This document shows positions 55,903-64,000 of a stretch of 64,000 nt of DNA, piece after piece. Every line of letters starts with the position of its first letter. The first letter of the stretch is position 1. This DNA is from Prostheceraeus crozeri (Eukaryota > Platyhelminthes > Polycladida > Euryleptidae), in contig CAJQUW010012908.1 of assembly GCA_907163375.1 (NCBI GenBank), forward strand, positions 1 to 64,000, in the 5' to 3' direction. The notes beneath the pieces are model-generated. The model made no database searches. It saw only the letters and a program-made list of their open reading frames with translations, and was not told the origin of the DNA. A program made the translations under genes and the position numbers.

Positions 55903-56460
55903 ATGCCTATAATTTATAAACACAATCTTAAACATTTTGCATCAAATAATAAAATTGCTCATGAACCATCTCAGAAACCTGTGTACCATTATGATAGTGT
56001 AGAAACTGTCGGAACACAAAAGTTCCTAGAAAAGACGTTCCAAAAAGAAGGGGCTGGCATCTTTTCTGGTATTGGAAGTATCGTTAACTTAATTAAAAAT
56101 AATAAAGATTTGATTACATCTGCTGCAAAAGGAGCAGCTGCTATAGGTAGTACAGCTAGTGCAATATCAAATGCTGTTAAATCTCAAAACGAATTAAAAC
56201 AACTAGAAGCTATTCGTAAACTTAGGAATGATTCTGAAGAACTAAAAAATTTAAAAAAACTTTCAGATGAAACAAAAAATAAAATTGCTAACATAGCTGT
56301 GGGGGGTGAAACCTTGAGGAGCGGAGCTCCGTCTAATAGTAAACATAATGAAAATAAAAATAATAAAAAAACAATTGAAGAAATAAGAGGTAATGGCGTC
56401 AGCAGCAACCTTCGGTCTAACCAGCAAAGCTGTAGCGGAGCTGGTCTAGCAAAATTCTAA
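55903..56460 (+). CDS. Virion-type protein with amphipathic Ala/Gly segment
   Basis: 185 residues. N-terminus basic. Residues about 50-95 (GAGIFSGIGSIVNLIKNNKD, SAAKGAAAIGSTASAISNAV) form a hydrophobic-amphipathic segment like the membrane-active minor virion proteins (pVI/pX-type) of adenovirus-related elements. A charged helix follows. The C-terminal 50 residues include type D-like hairpin DNA (GGAGC-gga-GCTCC) and are low complexity. It precedes the major capsid gene. Confidence 0.55.
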   Translation: MPIIYKHNLKHFASNNKIAHEPSQKPVYHYDSVETVGTQKFLEKTFQKEGAGIFSGIGSIVNLIKNNKDLITSAAKGAAAIGSTASAISNAVKSQNELKQLEAIRKLRNDSEELKNLKKLSDETKNKIANIAVGGETLRSGAPSNSKHNENKNNKKTIEEIRGNGVSSNLRSNQQSCSGAGLAKF

Positions 56461-56554
56461 AAATTATATTTTAGTAAAATTTTTTAGTAATTTTTTTAGT
56501 AAAATTTTTTTCTGTGTGTGAGAAAAACAAAAAGTCAAATTATTTTTTATAAAA

Positions 56555-57886
56555 ATGTCTTCGCTTATCGAAAATAAATTTAGATTAGACGATCCTCCGT
56601 TCGTCAGTTATAATCAAAAAAAGAATGACTATATAAGAATTGCTATGAATCCCGGATCTTCCAGTAGAGTAAATACTGGAGATTTAATTTTTGAAGTTGA
56701 TAATCAGCAGAGCTATTTATATTTACCTGATTCATTTTTACACTGTGAATATTCTTTATATAGTGATGCTAATTTTACAACACCATTACCAGATACCGAT
56801 AATATTACACTAGAGAATAATTTTTTCCCAAGTTTATTTACACAAATGCGTTTAGATGTTGCAACTCAAAATATAGAAACAATAAGTGATTCTCCAGGTG
56901 TAATTGATACAATGCTTAGATTTATAACAATTGGTGAAAATAATAAAAAGTATGAAATCGAAGGTTGGTTTCCTGATACTAATGATGGTATAATTGTTGA
57001 TGATTTAACTCACGCTGGAACAGATGCAGCAGGAATTGCGAAAGATGTAGAAAATATTGCAAAACATTTAAATAAAACAAATAATGAAGCATATAAAGAA
57101 AGACGTGAATTTAACAAAAAAAGTAAACAGACAGTAAATTGGTCATTGTCTCCATTATTCGGATATTTAGATTATGATAAAATATCATATCAATTAAAAT
57201 TTAAATTAATAATTCATCGTACAGCAAATAATGAATTAATCTTTTTTGGTAAGACTGGAAAAAAAGCATATTTAAAAATTGATAGACTTGAATGGTGGAT
57301 TAAGCATATTACTCCTAGTTTAGAAATTGAATCAGCTATTGCAAAAAGATTAAATACTAACAAACCAATTCCAGTTAATTTTCTAAAGAGAACTGCTAGT
57401 TCAGTAACTTTTTCCGAACAAAGATTTAACTGGCATTTTACTAGAACTGCGAATACCCCAAGATATTTATTACTAACATTTCAAAGAAATAATTCTCCAA
57501 GTTTTGATAAGAACAATAATATTTTTCATATTAATACAATTCGAAGTTTACAAGTTTCATTAAATCAAACTCGATATCCAATTGATCCATTAAGATTCGA
57601 TGATACCAATAATCAATTTATGGAAGGATATGATTCTTATAGAAATCTTTGTATAGAATTTGGAGTTGAACCACAATTAACTCCTGGAGATTGGAGACAT
57701 TTATATCCAATTTTCTGTTTCGATTTAAGTGCACAATCTGAAGATATTATTAAAAATGGTTGTGATGTAACAATTAATATTGAAAAGAAAGATTCCACAA
57801 CTTCATTGATGGCTTATGGTTTATTGCTAGAAGATGCAAAATATTCTATTGAAATTCTTAATGGAAAGATGGTAAGGATAAGTTAA
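56555..57886 (+). CDS. Major capsid protein (double jelly roll) of the Polinton
   Basis: 443 residues, usual length for the family. The start follows TTTTTTATAAAA. Recognised by its C-terminal part: WRHLYPIFCFDLSAQSEDII and the following DVTINIEKKDSTT...YGLLL, the conserved end of Polinton/adintovirus capsid hexons. The N-terminal half has LPDSFLHCEYSLY, the first barrel's start. In the family it assembles pseudo-hexagonal trimers. Neighbours are small virion-type genes. No double-hairpin unit lies in this frame, unlike PolB. Confidence 0.88.
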   Translation: MSSLIENKFRLDDPPFVSYNQKKNDYIRIAMNPGSSSRVNTGDLIFEVDNQQSYLYLPDSFLHCEYSLYSDANFTTPLPDTDNITLENNFFPSLFTQMRLDVATQNIETISDSPGVIDTMLRFITIGENNKKYEIEGWFPDTNDGIIVDDLTHAGTDAAGIAKDVENIAKHLNKTNNEAYKERREFNKKSKQTVNWSLSPLFGYLDYDKISYQLKFKLIIHRTANNELIFFGKTGKKAYLKIDRLEWWIKHITPSLEIESAIAKRLNTNKPIPVNFLKRTASSVTFSEQRFNWHFTRTANTPRYLLLTFQRNNSPSFDKNNNIFHINTIRSLQVSLNQTRYPIDPLRFDDTNNQFMEGYDSYRNLCIEFGVEPQLTPGDWRHLYPIFCFDLSAQSEDIIKNGCDVTINIEKKDSTTSLMAYGLLLEDAKYSIEILNGKMVRIS

Positions 57887-57889
57887 TTA

Positions 57890-58020
57890 AAATTTTTCAT
57901 AACTAGAATAGATTAAAATTTTTGTTAACTTAAAAATTCTTAACTTAAAATTTTTTCATAACTAGAATAGATTAAAATTTTTTCATAACTAGAATAGATT
58001 TAAATTTTTGATAACTTAAA
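57890..58020. repeat. Tandem AT-rich repeat after the major capsid gene
   Basis: Three to four units of CATAACTAGAATAGATT + AAAATTTTT between capsid gene and next gene. Confidence 0.85.
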
Positions 58021-58035
58021 ATTTTTTTATTAAAA

Positions 58036-58521
58036 ATGTCGCAAGCGAAAAGTAATATTAATAATAAAACTGTTGAATTAAAATTACGTAATATTGTTGA
58101 CAAAAATACCCCTAAAACTATTACGATTAACAAAAAAAAGTATTACATAAGTAAACCAATGATAGAGAATATTCAATTACAAGAAGAAAAGAATGGCGGG
58201 ATTCTCCCATTAATTCCCCTAATAATAGGTGGCATAGCAGCTGCAGGAAGTGTTGCAGGTGGGACAGCTGGTATTGTCCAAGCAGTAAATAAAAATAAAT
58301 CAGAGAAGGCAGCATTAGAAGAACAAAAACGTCATAATAGGGAGTTAGAGAAAGTTGCTAGGGGTGAAGGAGTAGTAGATAATTTTATTAGTAAATTAAA
58401 ATTAGTTGATGAAGGAAAACGAGTTCTTAAAAATATTCTCCACAATGTTGATGATTTAATTGAAATTAAAGAAACTAAAGATGGTTCTGGAATATATCTA
58501 AGTCCTAGTATGATTCGGTAA
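58036..58521 (+). CDS. Small virion-type protein (pX/PX-like)
   Basis: 161 residues. Centre: ILPLIPLIIGGIAAAGSVAG followed by AGIVQAVNKNKSEKAALEEQ and KRHNRELEKVARGEG. The order LPLL-Gly/Ala helix - AVN - RHNxExxARG is a familiar signature of animal Polinton/adintovirus PX-type proteins. It ends with a GSGIYLSP motif, also typical. Probably a capsid-internal, membrane-active protein; that function is inference. Confidence 0.78.
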   Translation: MSQAKSNINNKTVELKLRNIVDKNTPKTITINKKKYYISKPMIENIQLQEEKNGGILPLIPLIIGGIAAAGSVAGGTAGIVQAVNKNKSEKAALEEQKRHNRELEKVARGEGVVDNFISKLKLVDEGKRVLKNILHNVDDLIEIKETKDGSGIYLSPSMIR

Positions 58522-58592
58522 TAACCTCAGGACCTTTGGTTCTTTTCGGTAAAACTTTTATTTTATCTTTTAAAAGTTTTTTATCTTTAAAA

Positions 58593-59882
58593 ATGGATAC
58601 CGCAAATTCCACAAATTCAGAAAATTTAATTAAATTAAAAATTGCTAATTTAGATTTATTAAATTATCTATTAAACAAAAATAAAAACTCAAACTGTCAG
58701 CATATTGGAGGTGACAAGAACAAAGTTCCACACCACTTCGGTGGTGATATACAAAAAACATTAGAAAACTTTCCTGGATTTATTTGGAGTAAATATTCGA
58801 AAGAAAAACATCTTCCTGGTCATTCATATACTGGGCCAGGAACTCGATTAGATATAAGACTAGATGAGAATAATAATCCGAAACCAGGTGAAGAACCAAT
58901 AAATAGAGTAGATGCCGCCGCTTACAGGCATGATTTAGCTTATCGAAATCATGATCTAAGTTCTCGTCATGCAGCTGATAAGAAGATGATTCAAGAATTA
59001 GATAGTATTCAGAATCCTACATTTAGAGAAAAAATTGAAAGAATGTTTGTTAAGAAAGCTTTACAAGCTAAAATATTATTCGGACAGGGTTTAAATGAAA
59101 CGACAGCAAAGCTGTCTGAGAGCAACGCTCGAACTAATAACTCTGAGAGCAACGCTGGAACCTACGCGTCCGAAATCCACAAGGAATATAGAAGGCCTAA
59201 ATATTTATTGAAAGTAAAAGTATTTAATAAAGATGATATTTGGAGTGCTGATCTTATTCATATGCCGAATGAAAGGGACCGAACCGAAGGTTCTAAGACA
59301 AAGTCTGACTACAAATACGCATTGACCGTTATAGATTTATATACACGATATGCTTGGGTAAAGCCTTTAAAAAATAAAAGTGGTCTTTCAGTTAAATATG
59401 CGTTTGAAGAAATCTTTAAAGAAAGTAATAGAAAGCCAAAAAAATTGTTTGTTGATAAAGGGTCGGAATTTTATAACCGAAACGTTCAGCCACTATTTGA
59501 AATTGTTTATTCAACTGAAAACGCTGGGAAGGCCGTAGTGATAGAAAGATTCAATCGGACGTTAAAAAATATAATTTTCAAAAAATTTACTCAGCAAGGA
59601 AATCAGAAATGGTTGAAGATATTACCAGGAATTGTAGAAGAGTACAATAATAAAGTTCATTCTGGTATTGAAGAAACCCCAAAGAATGCTTCTGACGACC
59701 CTGATTTGATACGAAAGAAAATATTCGAGAATAATAATTTGAATGAGAGTAATCCGAATTTGCAGAAACTTAAGCCAAAATTTAAAATTGGAGATAGAGT
59801 TAGGATATTTAAATATAAGAATAAATTTGAAAAAGGCTTTGTTGGCTATTGGACTAAAGAAATATTTGAAGTTACAAAATAA
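58593..59882 (+). CDS. PLA2-like motif plus rve integrase of the Polinton, one frame
   Basis: 430 residues from the Met at 58593 (after TCTTTAAAA); the frame is open from 58536. Residues about 78-130 hold YTGPGTRLDIRL and AAYRHDLAYRNHDLSSRHAA then DKKM, the Ca-loop (YxGPG) and HDxxY helix of parvovirus-type phospholipase A2. After a low-complexity linker (NETTAKLSESNART, built on hairpin DNA) comes the integrase core: Asp in WSADLIHMP, Asp in LFVDKGSEFY, Glu in VVIERFNRTL, then YNNKVHSGIEETPKNA. INT inserts the element DNA; PLA2 in other capsid-bearing systems opens membranes. A double-hairpin unit (59275-59312) lies within the core between the first Asp and YALTVIDLYTRY. Confidence 0.88.
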   Translation: MDTANSTNSENLIKLKIANLDLLNYLLNKNKNSNCQHIGGDKNKVPHHFGGDIQKTLENFPGFIWSKYSKEKHLPGHSYTGPGTRLDIRLDENNNPKPGEEPINRVDAAAYRHDLAYRNHDLSSRHAADKKMIQELDSIQNPTFREKIERMFVKKALQAKILFGQGLNETTAKLSESNARTNNSESNAGTYASEIHKEYRRPKYLLKVKVFNKDDIWSADLIHMPNERDRTEGSKTKSDYKYALTVIDLYTRYAWVKPLKNKSGLSVKYAFEEIFKESNRKPKKLFVDKGSEFYNRNVQPLFEIVYSTENAGKAVVIERFNRTLKNIIFKKFTQQGNQKWLKILPGIVEEYNNKVHSGIEETPKNASDDPDLIRKKIFENNNLNESNPNLQKLKPKFKIGDRVRIFKYKNKFEKGFVGYWTKEIFEVTK

Positions 59883-60014
59883 ATCAAAGTTATCCGATTA
59901 CTTATGAAATTAAAGATTTAGATGATGAAGATATCAGAGGCCGATTTTATCAAAATGAATTACAGAAAACAGAGCTTTAACCTCTAGGTGGCGCTTTAGC
60001 TAGCTTCGCTTGAG
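59883..60014. other. Short region between INT and PRO genes
   Basis: No separate gene called. Confidence 0.4.
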
Positions 60015-60503
60015 TTATAGATTGTTTAACTCTAACATAATATCTAGAAATGATACTCCTTTTTGTAATTTGTACAAAACGTATAAACATAATTGCCCAC
60101 AATAAGTTGTTCCCGGTTTTTGAATTTGAAATGTATTATAAATTCCATTGCCAAGTAATTCTTTTACTTCATTTGTAGGGGGCAAACCGTATGAGTCGAA
60201 CCAATAGTTCTCAGCCTCCGGGCGGTCAAAATAATAGTTCTGCTGATAATTTTTAACGCCTGCTGACCAATGTACACCTTTTTCATTTGACGTATGAAGA
60301 TTTGTTATGAAATTTACAGTTATTGATGGAACTTTGTTCCGGGAACTGAAGGTTCCTGTTGGCTTATTTTTTAGGAATTGTAATTCGTCTCTCATTAGAA
60401 CATGAAAATTCTTTATTCCTAATTCATTTGCGATTTTCTTTAGGTCGAAATTTGTCGTAGTTTGCGTTCCATATAATTTTAAAAACTCATTTATGTTGTT
60501 CAT
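60015..60503 (-). CDS. Adenain-like cysteine protease of the Polinton
   Basis: 162 residues. Catalytic pattern of adenovirus-type (C5/Ulp1-like) proteases: His in GVHWSAGV (about residue 78), Asp in YWFDSYGLPP, Gln-Cys in TTYCGQLCLYVLY. In the family it matures capsid proteins. Minus strand, next to the right TIR. A hairpin-rich segment (60335-60360, GGAACttt-type) adds NKPTGTFSSRNKV. Start MNNINEF after TATTATAAA. Confidence 0.9.
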   Translation of the reverse strand: MNNINEFLKLYGTQTTTNFDLKKIANELGIKNFHVLMRDELQFLKNKPTGTFSSRNKVPSITVNFITNLHTSNEKGVHWSAGVKNYQQNYYFDRPEAENYWFDSYGLPPTNEVKELLGNGIYNTFQIQKPGTTYCGQLCLYVLYKLQKGVSFLDIMLELNNL

Positions 60504-60578
60504 TTTATAATAAAAAAATTTCTTAAGGGACCCCTAGAAGTCAGAAGGGACCCCTAGAAGTTAGAAGGGAGGGGGTAG

Positions 60579-60662
60579 TAGAACTACGTTCATATGATAT
60601 TGAAGGATATATTCTTGCGGCTTCTTCCACTTTTGTTTCTTCCACTTTTAAAGAAATATTAT
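60579..60662. repeat. Inverted copy of 44780-44888
   Basis: Reverse complement of this stretch matches the sequence encoding the KKWKK/MEETK run and the ARIYPS...ERSST block at 44.78-44.89 kb, about 90% by eye. An internal duplication adjoining the right TIR. Confidence 0.85.
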
Positions 60663-61239
60663 TAGTCACATGATATATTTTAAAAACCTGAAAGATGGAT
60701 AAAATTCATGAATTTGAAATTCTCAACTTTTATGATTTTCGGTGTCCTGGAACGGACATGATTTAAGCAATGAAAATCGAACCGAAGGTTCTAGGGCTTC
60801 GCCCGATTGTAATTCTCAAATTTGAGATTTTGAAAAATTTGAAAATTGGGTATTTTTAAAAACGCCCAAATCGGAGCGAAGCTCCTCTGGCTTTAGCCGA
60901 TTTATGAATTTAGGTCTTCATAACCTGAAAAAGGGTTCAAATTCATGAATTTATGTCGTTTTTAAAAAGTACCATTTTTGAAAAAATGGTACTTTTTGAA
61001 TGGACTAAATCCATGTATTTAGGTCTTAAAAACCTGAAAAAGGGTCTAAATTCATGAATTTATGTCGTTTTTAAAGATACTATTTTTTTGAATTTTATGG
61101 TGTCCTGGAACGGTCTAAATTCATGTATTTAGGTCTTAAAAACCTGAAAAAGGGTCTAAATTCATGAATTTATGTCGTTTTTAAAGATACTATTTTTTTG
61201 AATTTTATGGTGTCCTGGAACGGTCTTTTACCCATTACT
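60651..61239. repeat. Polinton right terminal inverted repeat
   Basis: Reverse complement of 42669-43154 with one additional 110-bp unit (GGTGTCCTGGAACGGTC starts recur 110 bp apart, 61111 and 61221). Contains double-hairpin copies at 60777-60806 and 60871-60900. Confidence 0.93.
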
Positions 61240-61245
61240 GCCCTT
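61240..61245. other. Right target-site duplication GCCCTT
   Basis: Same six bases as 42663-42668. Confidence 0.92.
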
Positions 61246-61770
61246 GTCTTCTGCATCTGATCAGCAATTATTGAAATTTTTCAGAATCATATTCTTGATA
61301 AAAGTCACCGAATTCGGCTGTTTCTTCACCTGCAGAAACTAAATACCAAAATGTGCGATTTCAGTGCTTTTGAGTTGAACTTAAAGTTTCAAATTTTTGA
61401 CCTTTGACCTCATCTAAAACAATGATGTAATCTCATAACGATTAATAATCATCATTTTATGAACCACCTTGACCAAATCCTTCGATTAGTGTATGGCTTG
61501 TTAGTTTTTGCTGTCATTTTCCATTTCAAACAGCGATCTAATGAAAATTTGTTAAAAATTGGCGGTTTTGACCTTTGACCTTCACCTCAGCCCATAGATG
61601 ACCTTGGAAATAAAACTGATAGTGTTTTTCTGAATCCGCTTTCAATGCCTGTTTGATTGATGTGTGGTTTGGCAAAATTGGGGCAATAGTTAAGGTTGCT
61701 GATGAAGTGTGATCTCTCAGCGTCCGAAAACATTAGCCTGATAACGGTTAATTGCAATGTGTAATTGCTA
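61246..61770. repeat. Right part of the dispersed repeat split by the Polinton
   Basis: Reverse complement of about 21220-21693; matches at about 80% through GACCTTTGACCTCATCTA and GGTTTGGCAAAATTGG. Confidence 0.87.
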
Positions 61771-62235
61771 TCTATCAGAAATTTATACAAGATCATCAGA
61801 GATTGTCAGAATTGTCAGATTTTGTCAGAGAGAAAATGGGGACGGTTCCTGTGCGCACAACATCATTCGATTGTAAGAAAGTTTGATAAGTCATTTGTTT
61901 TGTTCTTGGAATTCAGCAGACTTAAATCAGAGTAAAACCAGATTTGTGTGTAGATTTGTCAGTTGTTTTCAACTCTTCAGTACAGGAATTTGAGGCACAG
62001 ATAGACTGGAATGAGTTTCCAGTTGGAAAATGATATTATCGTTTCAACTTCTCTTGAGAAAGTCTAGCGGAGGTAATGTTAGACTTTTTTCAGTCTGATA
62101 GTGACGTTGGAAGATACAAGCAATTCTTCTTTTCAACATAATTTTCATTAATCAGAAAGTCTCAGAGAAAATATTTGAAAATGAAGGAAATAAAAGCGTG
62201 CAAATATTTCAGCTCAAAGAGGATTAGATCAGATT
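61771..62235. other. No gene recognised
   Basis: Non-coding AT-rich stretch between the dispersed repeat and the microsatellite. Confidence 0.4.
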
Positions 62236-62277
<42 letters not shown>

Positions 62278-62479
62278 AGAGAGAAAGAGAGAGGGAAAGA
62301 GAGAGGGAAAGAGAGAGAGAAGGAGGGAGAGAGAGAGAGAGAGAGAGAGAAGGAGGGAGAGAGAGAAGAGAGAAAGAGAGGGAGGGAAAGAGAGAATAGA
62401 GAGAGAGAGAAGAGAGAGAGAGAAGGAGGGAGAGAGAGAGAGAGAAGCAGGGAGAGAGAGAAGAAAGAGAGGGAGGGAA

Positions 62480-62510
<31 letters not shown>

Positions 62511-62883
62511 GGAAAGAGAGAATAGAGAGAGAGAAAAGAGAGAGATAGAGAGAAGGAGGGAAGGAGGGAGAGAGAGAAGAGAGAGAAAGAGAAGGAGGGA
62601 AAGAGAGAATAGAGAGAGAGAAGGAGGGAGAGAGAGAGAGAGATAGAGGGAAGGAGGGAGAGAGAGAAGAGAGATAGAGAGGGAGGGAAAGAGAGAATAG
62701 AGAGAGAGAGGAGAGAGAGAAGGAGGGAGGGGGAGAGAGAGAGAGAAGGAGGGAGAGAGAAGAGAGAAAGAGAGGGAGGGAAAGAGAGAGTAGAGAGAGA
62801 GATAGAGGGAGAGAGAGAGAGAAGAGAGAAAGAGAGGGAGGGAAAGAGAGAATAGAGAGAGAGAGAGAAGAGAGAGAGAGAAG

Positions 62884-62920
<37 letters not shown>

Positions 62921-63320
62921 AGGGAGAGAGAGAAGAAAGAGAGGGAGGGAAAGAGAGAGAGAGAGAGAGAGAGAAGGAGGGAGAGAGAGAAGAGAGAAAG
63001 AGAGGGAGGGAAAGAGAGAATAGAGAGAGAGAGAGAGAAAAGGAGGGAAAGAGAGAATAGAGAGAGAGAGAGAAGGAGGGAGAGAGAGAGATGGAGAGAA
63101 GGAGGGAAGGAGGGAGAGAGAGTGAAGGAGGGAAAGAGAGAATAGAGAGAGAGAGAGAGAGAAGGAGGGAAAGAGAGAATAGAGAGAGAGAGAGAGAAGG
63201 AGGGAGAGAGAGAGAGAGATAGAGAGGGAGGGAAAGAGAGAGGAGAGAGAGAAGGAGGGAGGGGGAGAGAGAGAGAAGGAGGGAGGGGGAGAGAGAGAAG
63301 AGAGATAGAGAGAGAGAGAT
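62236..63320. repeat. (TG)n then GA-rich polypurine tract, 1.05 kb
   Basis: A short TG run (62236-62268) is followed by about 1.05 kb in which the plus strand is almost pure purine: GAGAGA with GGAGGGA, GGGAAAGAGAGA and AATAGAGAGA blocks. The minus-strand S/L/P-only frame is a composition artefact. Such tracts can fold as triplex DNA. Confidence 0.96.
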
Positions 63321-64000
63321 CTGCGCTTTATCACCGATTATTTGAATCCACCGTCAGTATTGGCAACCAACAAGTAAATCCGCGCTTTGATGGCCAGAAT
63401 GATGAGAATTTCTCTATTATACGAAACATTCTTCATTTTCCGAAGCCAAAAAGAAGCTCAGCTACTATTGAATTTTTCATCTTATGACAACATTAGCATG
63501 CGTGAATGATATCAAACTAATAATTCATATCTGATTGGATGTGATGTCCTCTTCAGCAATGCGAACCATTTCTGCTCGTTATTGTTGCACTAAAAGATTA
63601 TTATTGATCCTATGAACGATGCTTTTCACTGCTTCATCAAGACATATGAAAATAAAATACCTACAAGCTTGCGGTCTGCCATACTGAGACAAGAATGAAG
63701 TAAGGTTGCATCACAATCTTGTGGATTAATGATGGAAAGTGTGAGAGTCAGCCATAAGTCATCAGTTCACAATTTAAGGATGAAATAGTAAACTTTGTGA
63801 TATCAGCAATAGAGACTTGTCAACTTTGTCAATGAATGCTTCTTGTTAATAATAAGAGGCTCTAGGGAAGGATAAATATCTGCAATAAAAGAGTCCAAAT
63901 AGAATTGAGAACTTCTTTCTAAAGATAAAATATCAAAATATATCGAAAGTAAAACAGTGTTTGTCCAACGTGACAGTCGCCTTACGTTTATCAAGGGTTA
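63321..64000. other. No gene or repeat recognised
   Basis: Ordinary AT-rich sequence to the end of the window. Confidence 0.4.

Larger units (their letters stand above)
42669..61239. mobile_element. Polinton (Maverick) element, 18.6 kb, nearly whole fossil
   Basis: Starts AGTAATGGGTAAAAGACCG and ends with its reverse complement ...CATTACT, the AG...CT ends of Polintons. It is flanked by exact 6-bp duplications GCCCTT (42663-42668 and 61240-61245). Terminal inverted repeats are about 0.49 kb (left) and 0.59 kb (right, with one extra 110-bp unit). Parts: PolB, INT, ATP, PRO, major and minor capsid, two virion-type proteins with glycine/alanine-rich hydrophobic segments, a coiled-coil pair and several unknowns. 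Composition is about 75% AT, poorer in GC than the host DNA. The near-identical TIRs, exact duplication and long open frames indicate a recent insertion. It looks nearly whole, with perhaps two or three breaks. Confidence 0.97.

Noticed and set aside
62162-63334. 390-residue Ser/Leu/Pro frame
   Set aside because: Translation of the CT strand of a GA microsatellite.

Overview
The window is nuclear DNA of an animal, most likely a marine invertebrate. The evidence is split host genes with GT-AG introns, a GABA-A-type receptor gene, and a dense mix of Polinton, Gypsy-like, LINE, Penelope-like, SINE and hairpin elements with minisatellites. The octamer TAGGCCTA and close variants recur in the host DNA, a habit I associate with echinoderms and their relatives, but this is too weak to name the species.

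Layout. 1-4.9 kb is a 60-bp minisatellite full of small indels and G/C runs that look like long-read consensus noise. 5.56-7.57 kb is a short, young Gypsy-like LTR element. 9.7-18.2 kb (+ strand) holds the last two exons of a THUMPD2-like guanosine methyltransferase gene; their 8.2-kb intron carries an inverted-repeat element, a T-rich tract, hairpin elements and a decayed LINE with an R2-type C-terminal endonuclease. 18.7-25 kb is mostly dispersed repeats. 25.6-34.0 kb (- strand) holds the last three exons of a GABA-A receptor beta-like subunit; a 31/28-bp minisatellite fills most of the last intron, and Penelope-like fragments and a tRNA-derived SINE lie in the intron before it. 34-42.4 kb is gene-poor, with a 76-bp tandem array, hairpin elements and a LINE tail.

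42,669-61,239 is an 18.6-kb Polinton (Maverick): AG...CT ends, terminal inverted repeats of about 0.5 kb, and an exact 6-bp target duplication GCCCTT. It carries protein-primed DNA polymerase B, integrase (in one frame with a parvovirus-type phospholipase A2-like motif), FtsK/HerA ATPase, adenain-like protease, double-jelly-roll major capsid, minor (penton) capsid, small virion-type proteins and several unrecognised genes. It is nearly whole, with perhaps two or three breaks, and is treated here as a resident fossil element. It landed inside an older dispersed repeat, and a second copy of that repeat at about 21.2-21.9 kb lacks it, giving a paralogous empty site.

The most unusual signal is a population of 30-36-bp double-hairpin units scattered through the Polinton, both between genes and within reading frames, where they add short runs such as RASPV or ARGASLRL without closing the frame. 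They resemble double-hairpin elements of fungal mitochondria and Rickettsia palindromic elements in logic. 61.2-64 kb is the rest of the target repeat, a 1-kb GA-rich tract and ordinary non-coding DNA.
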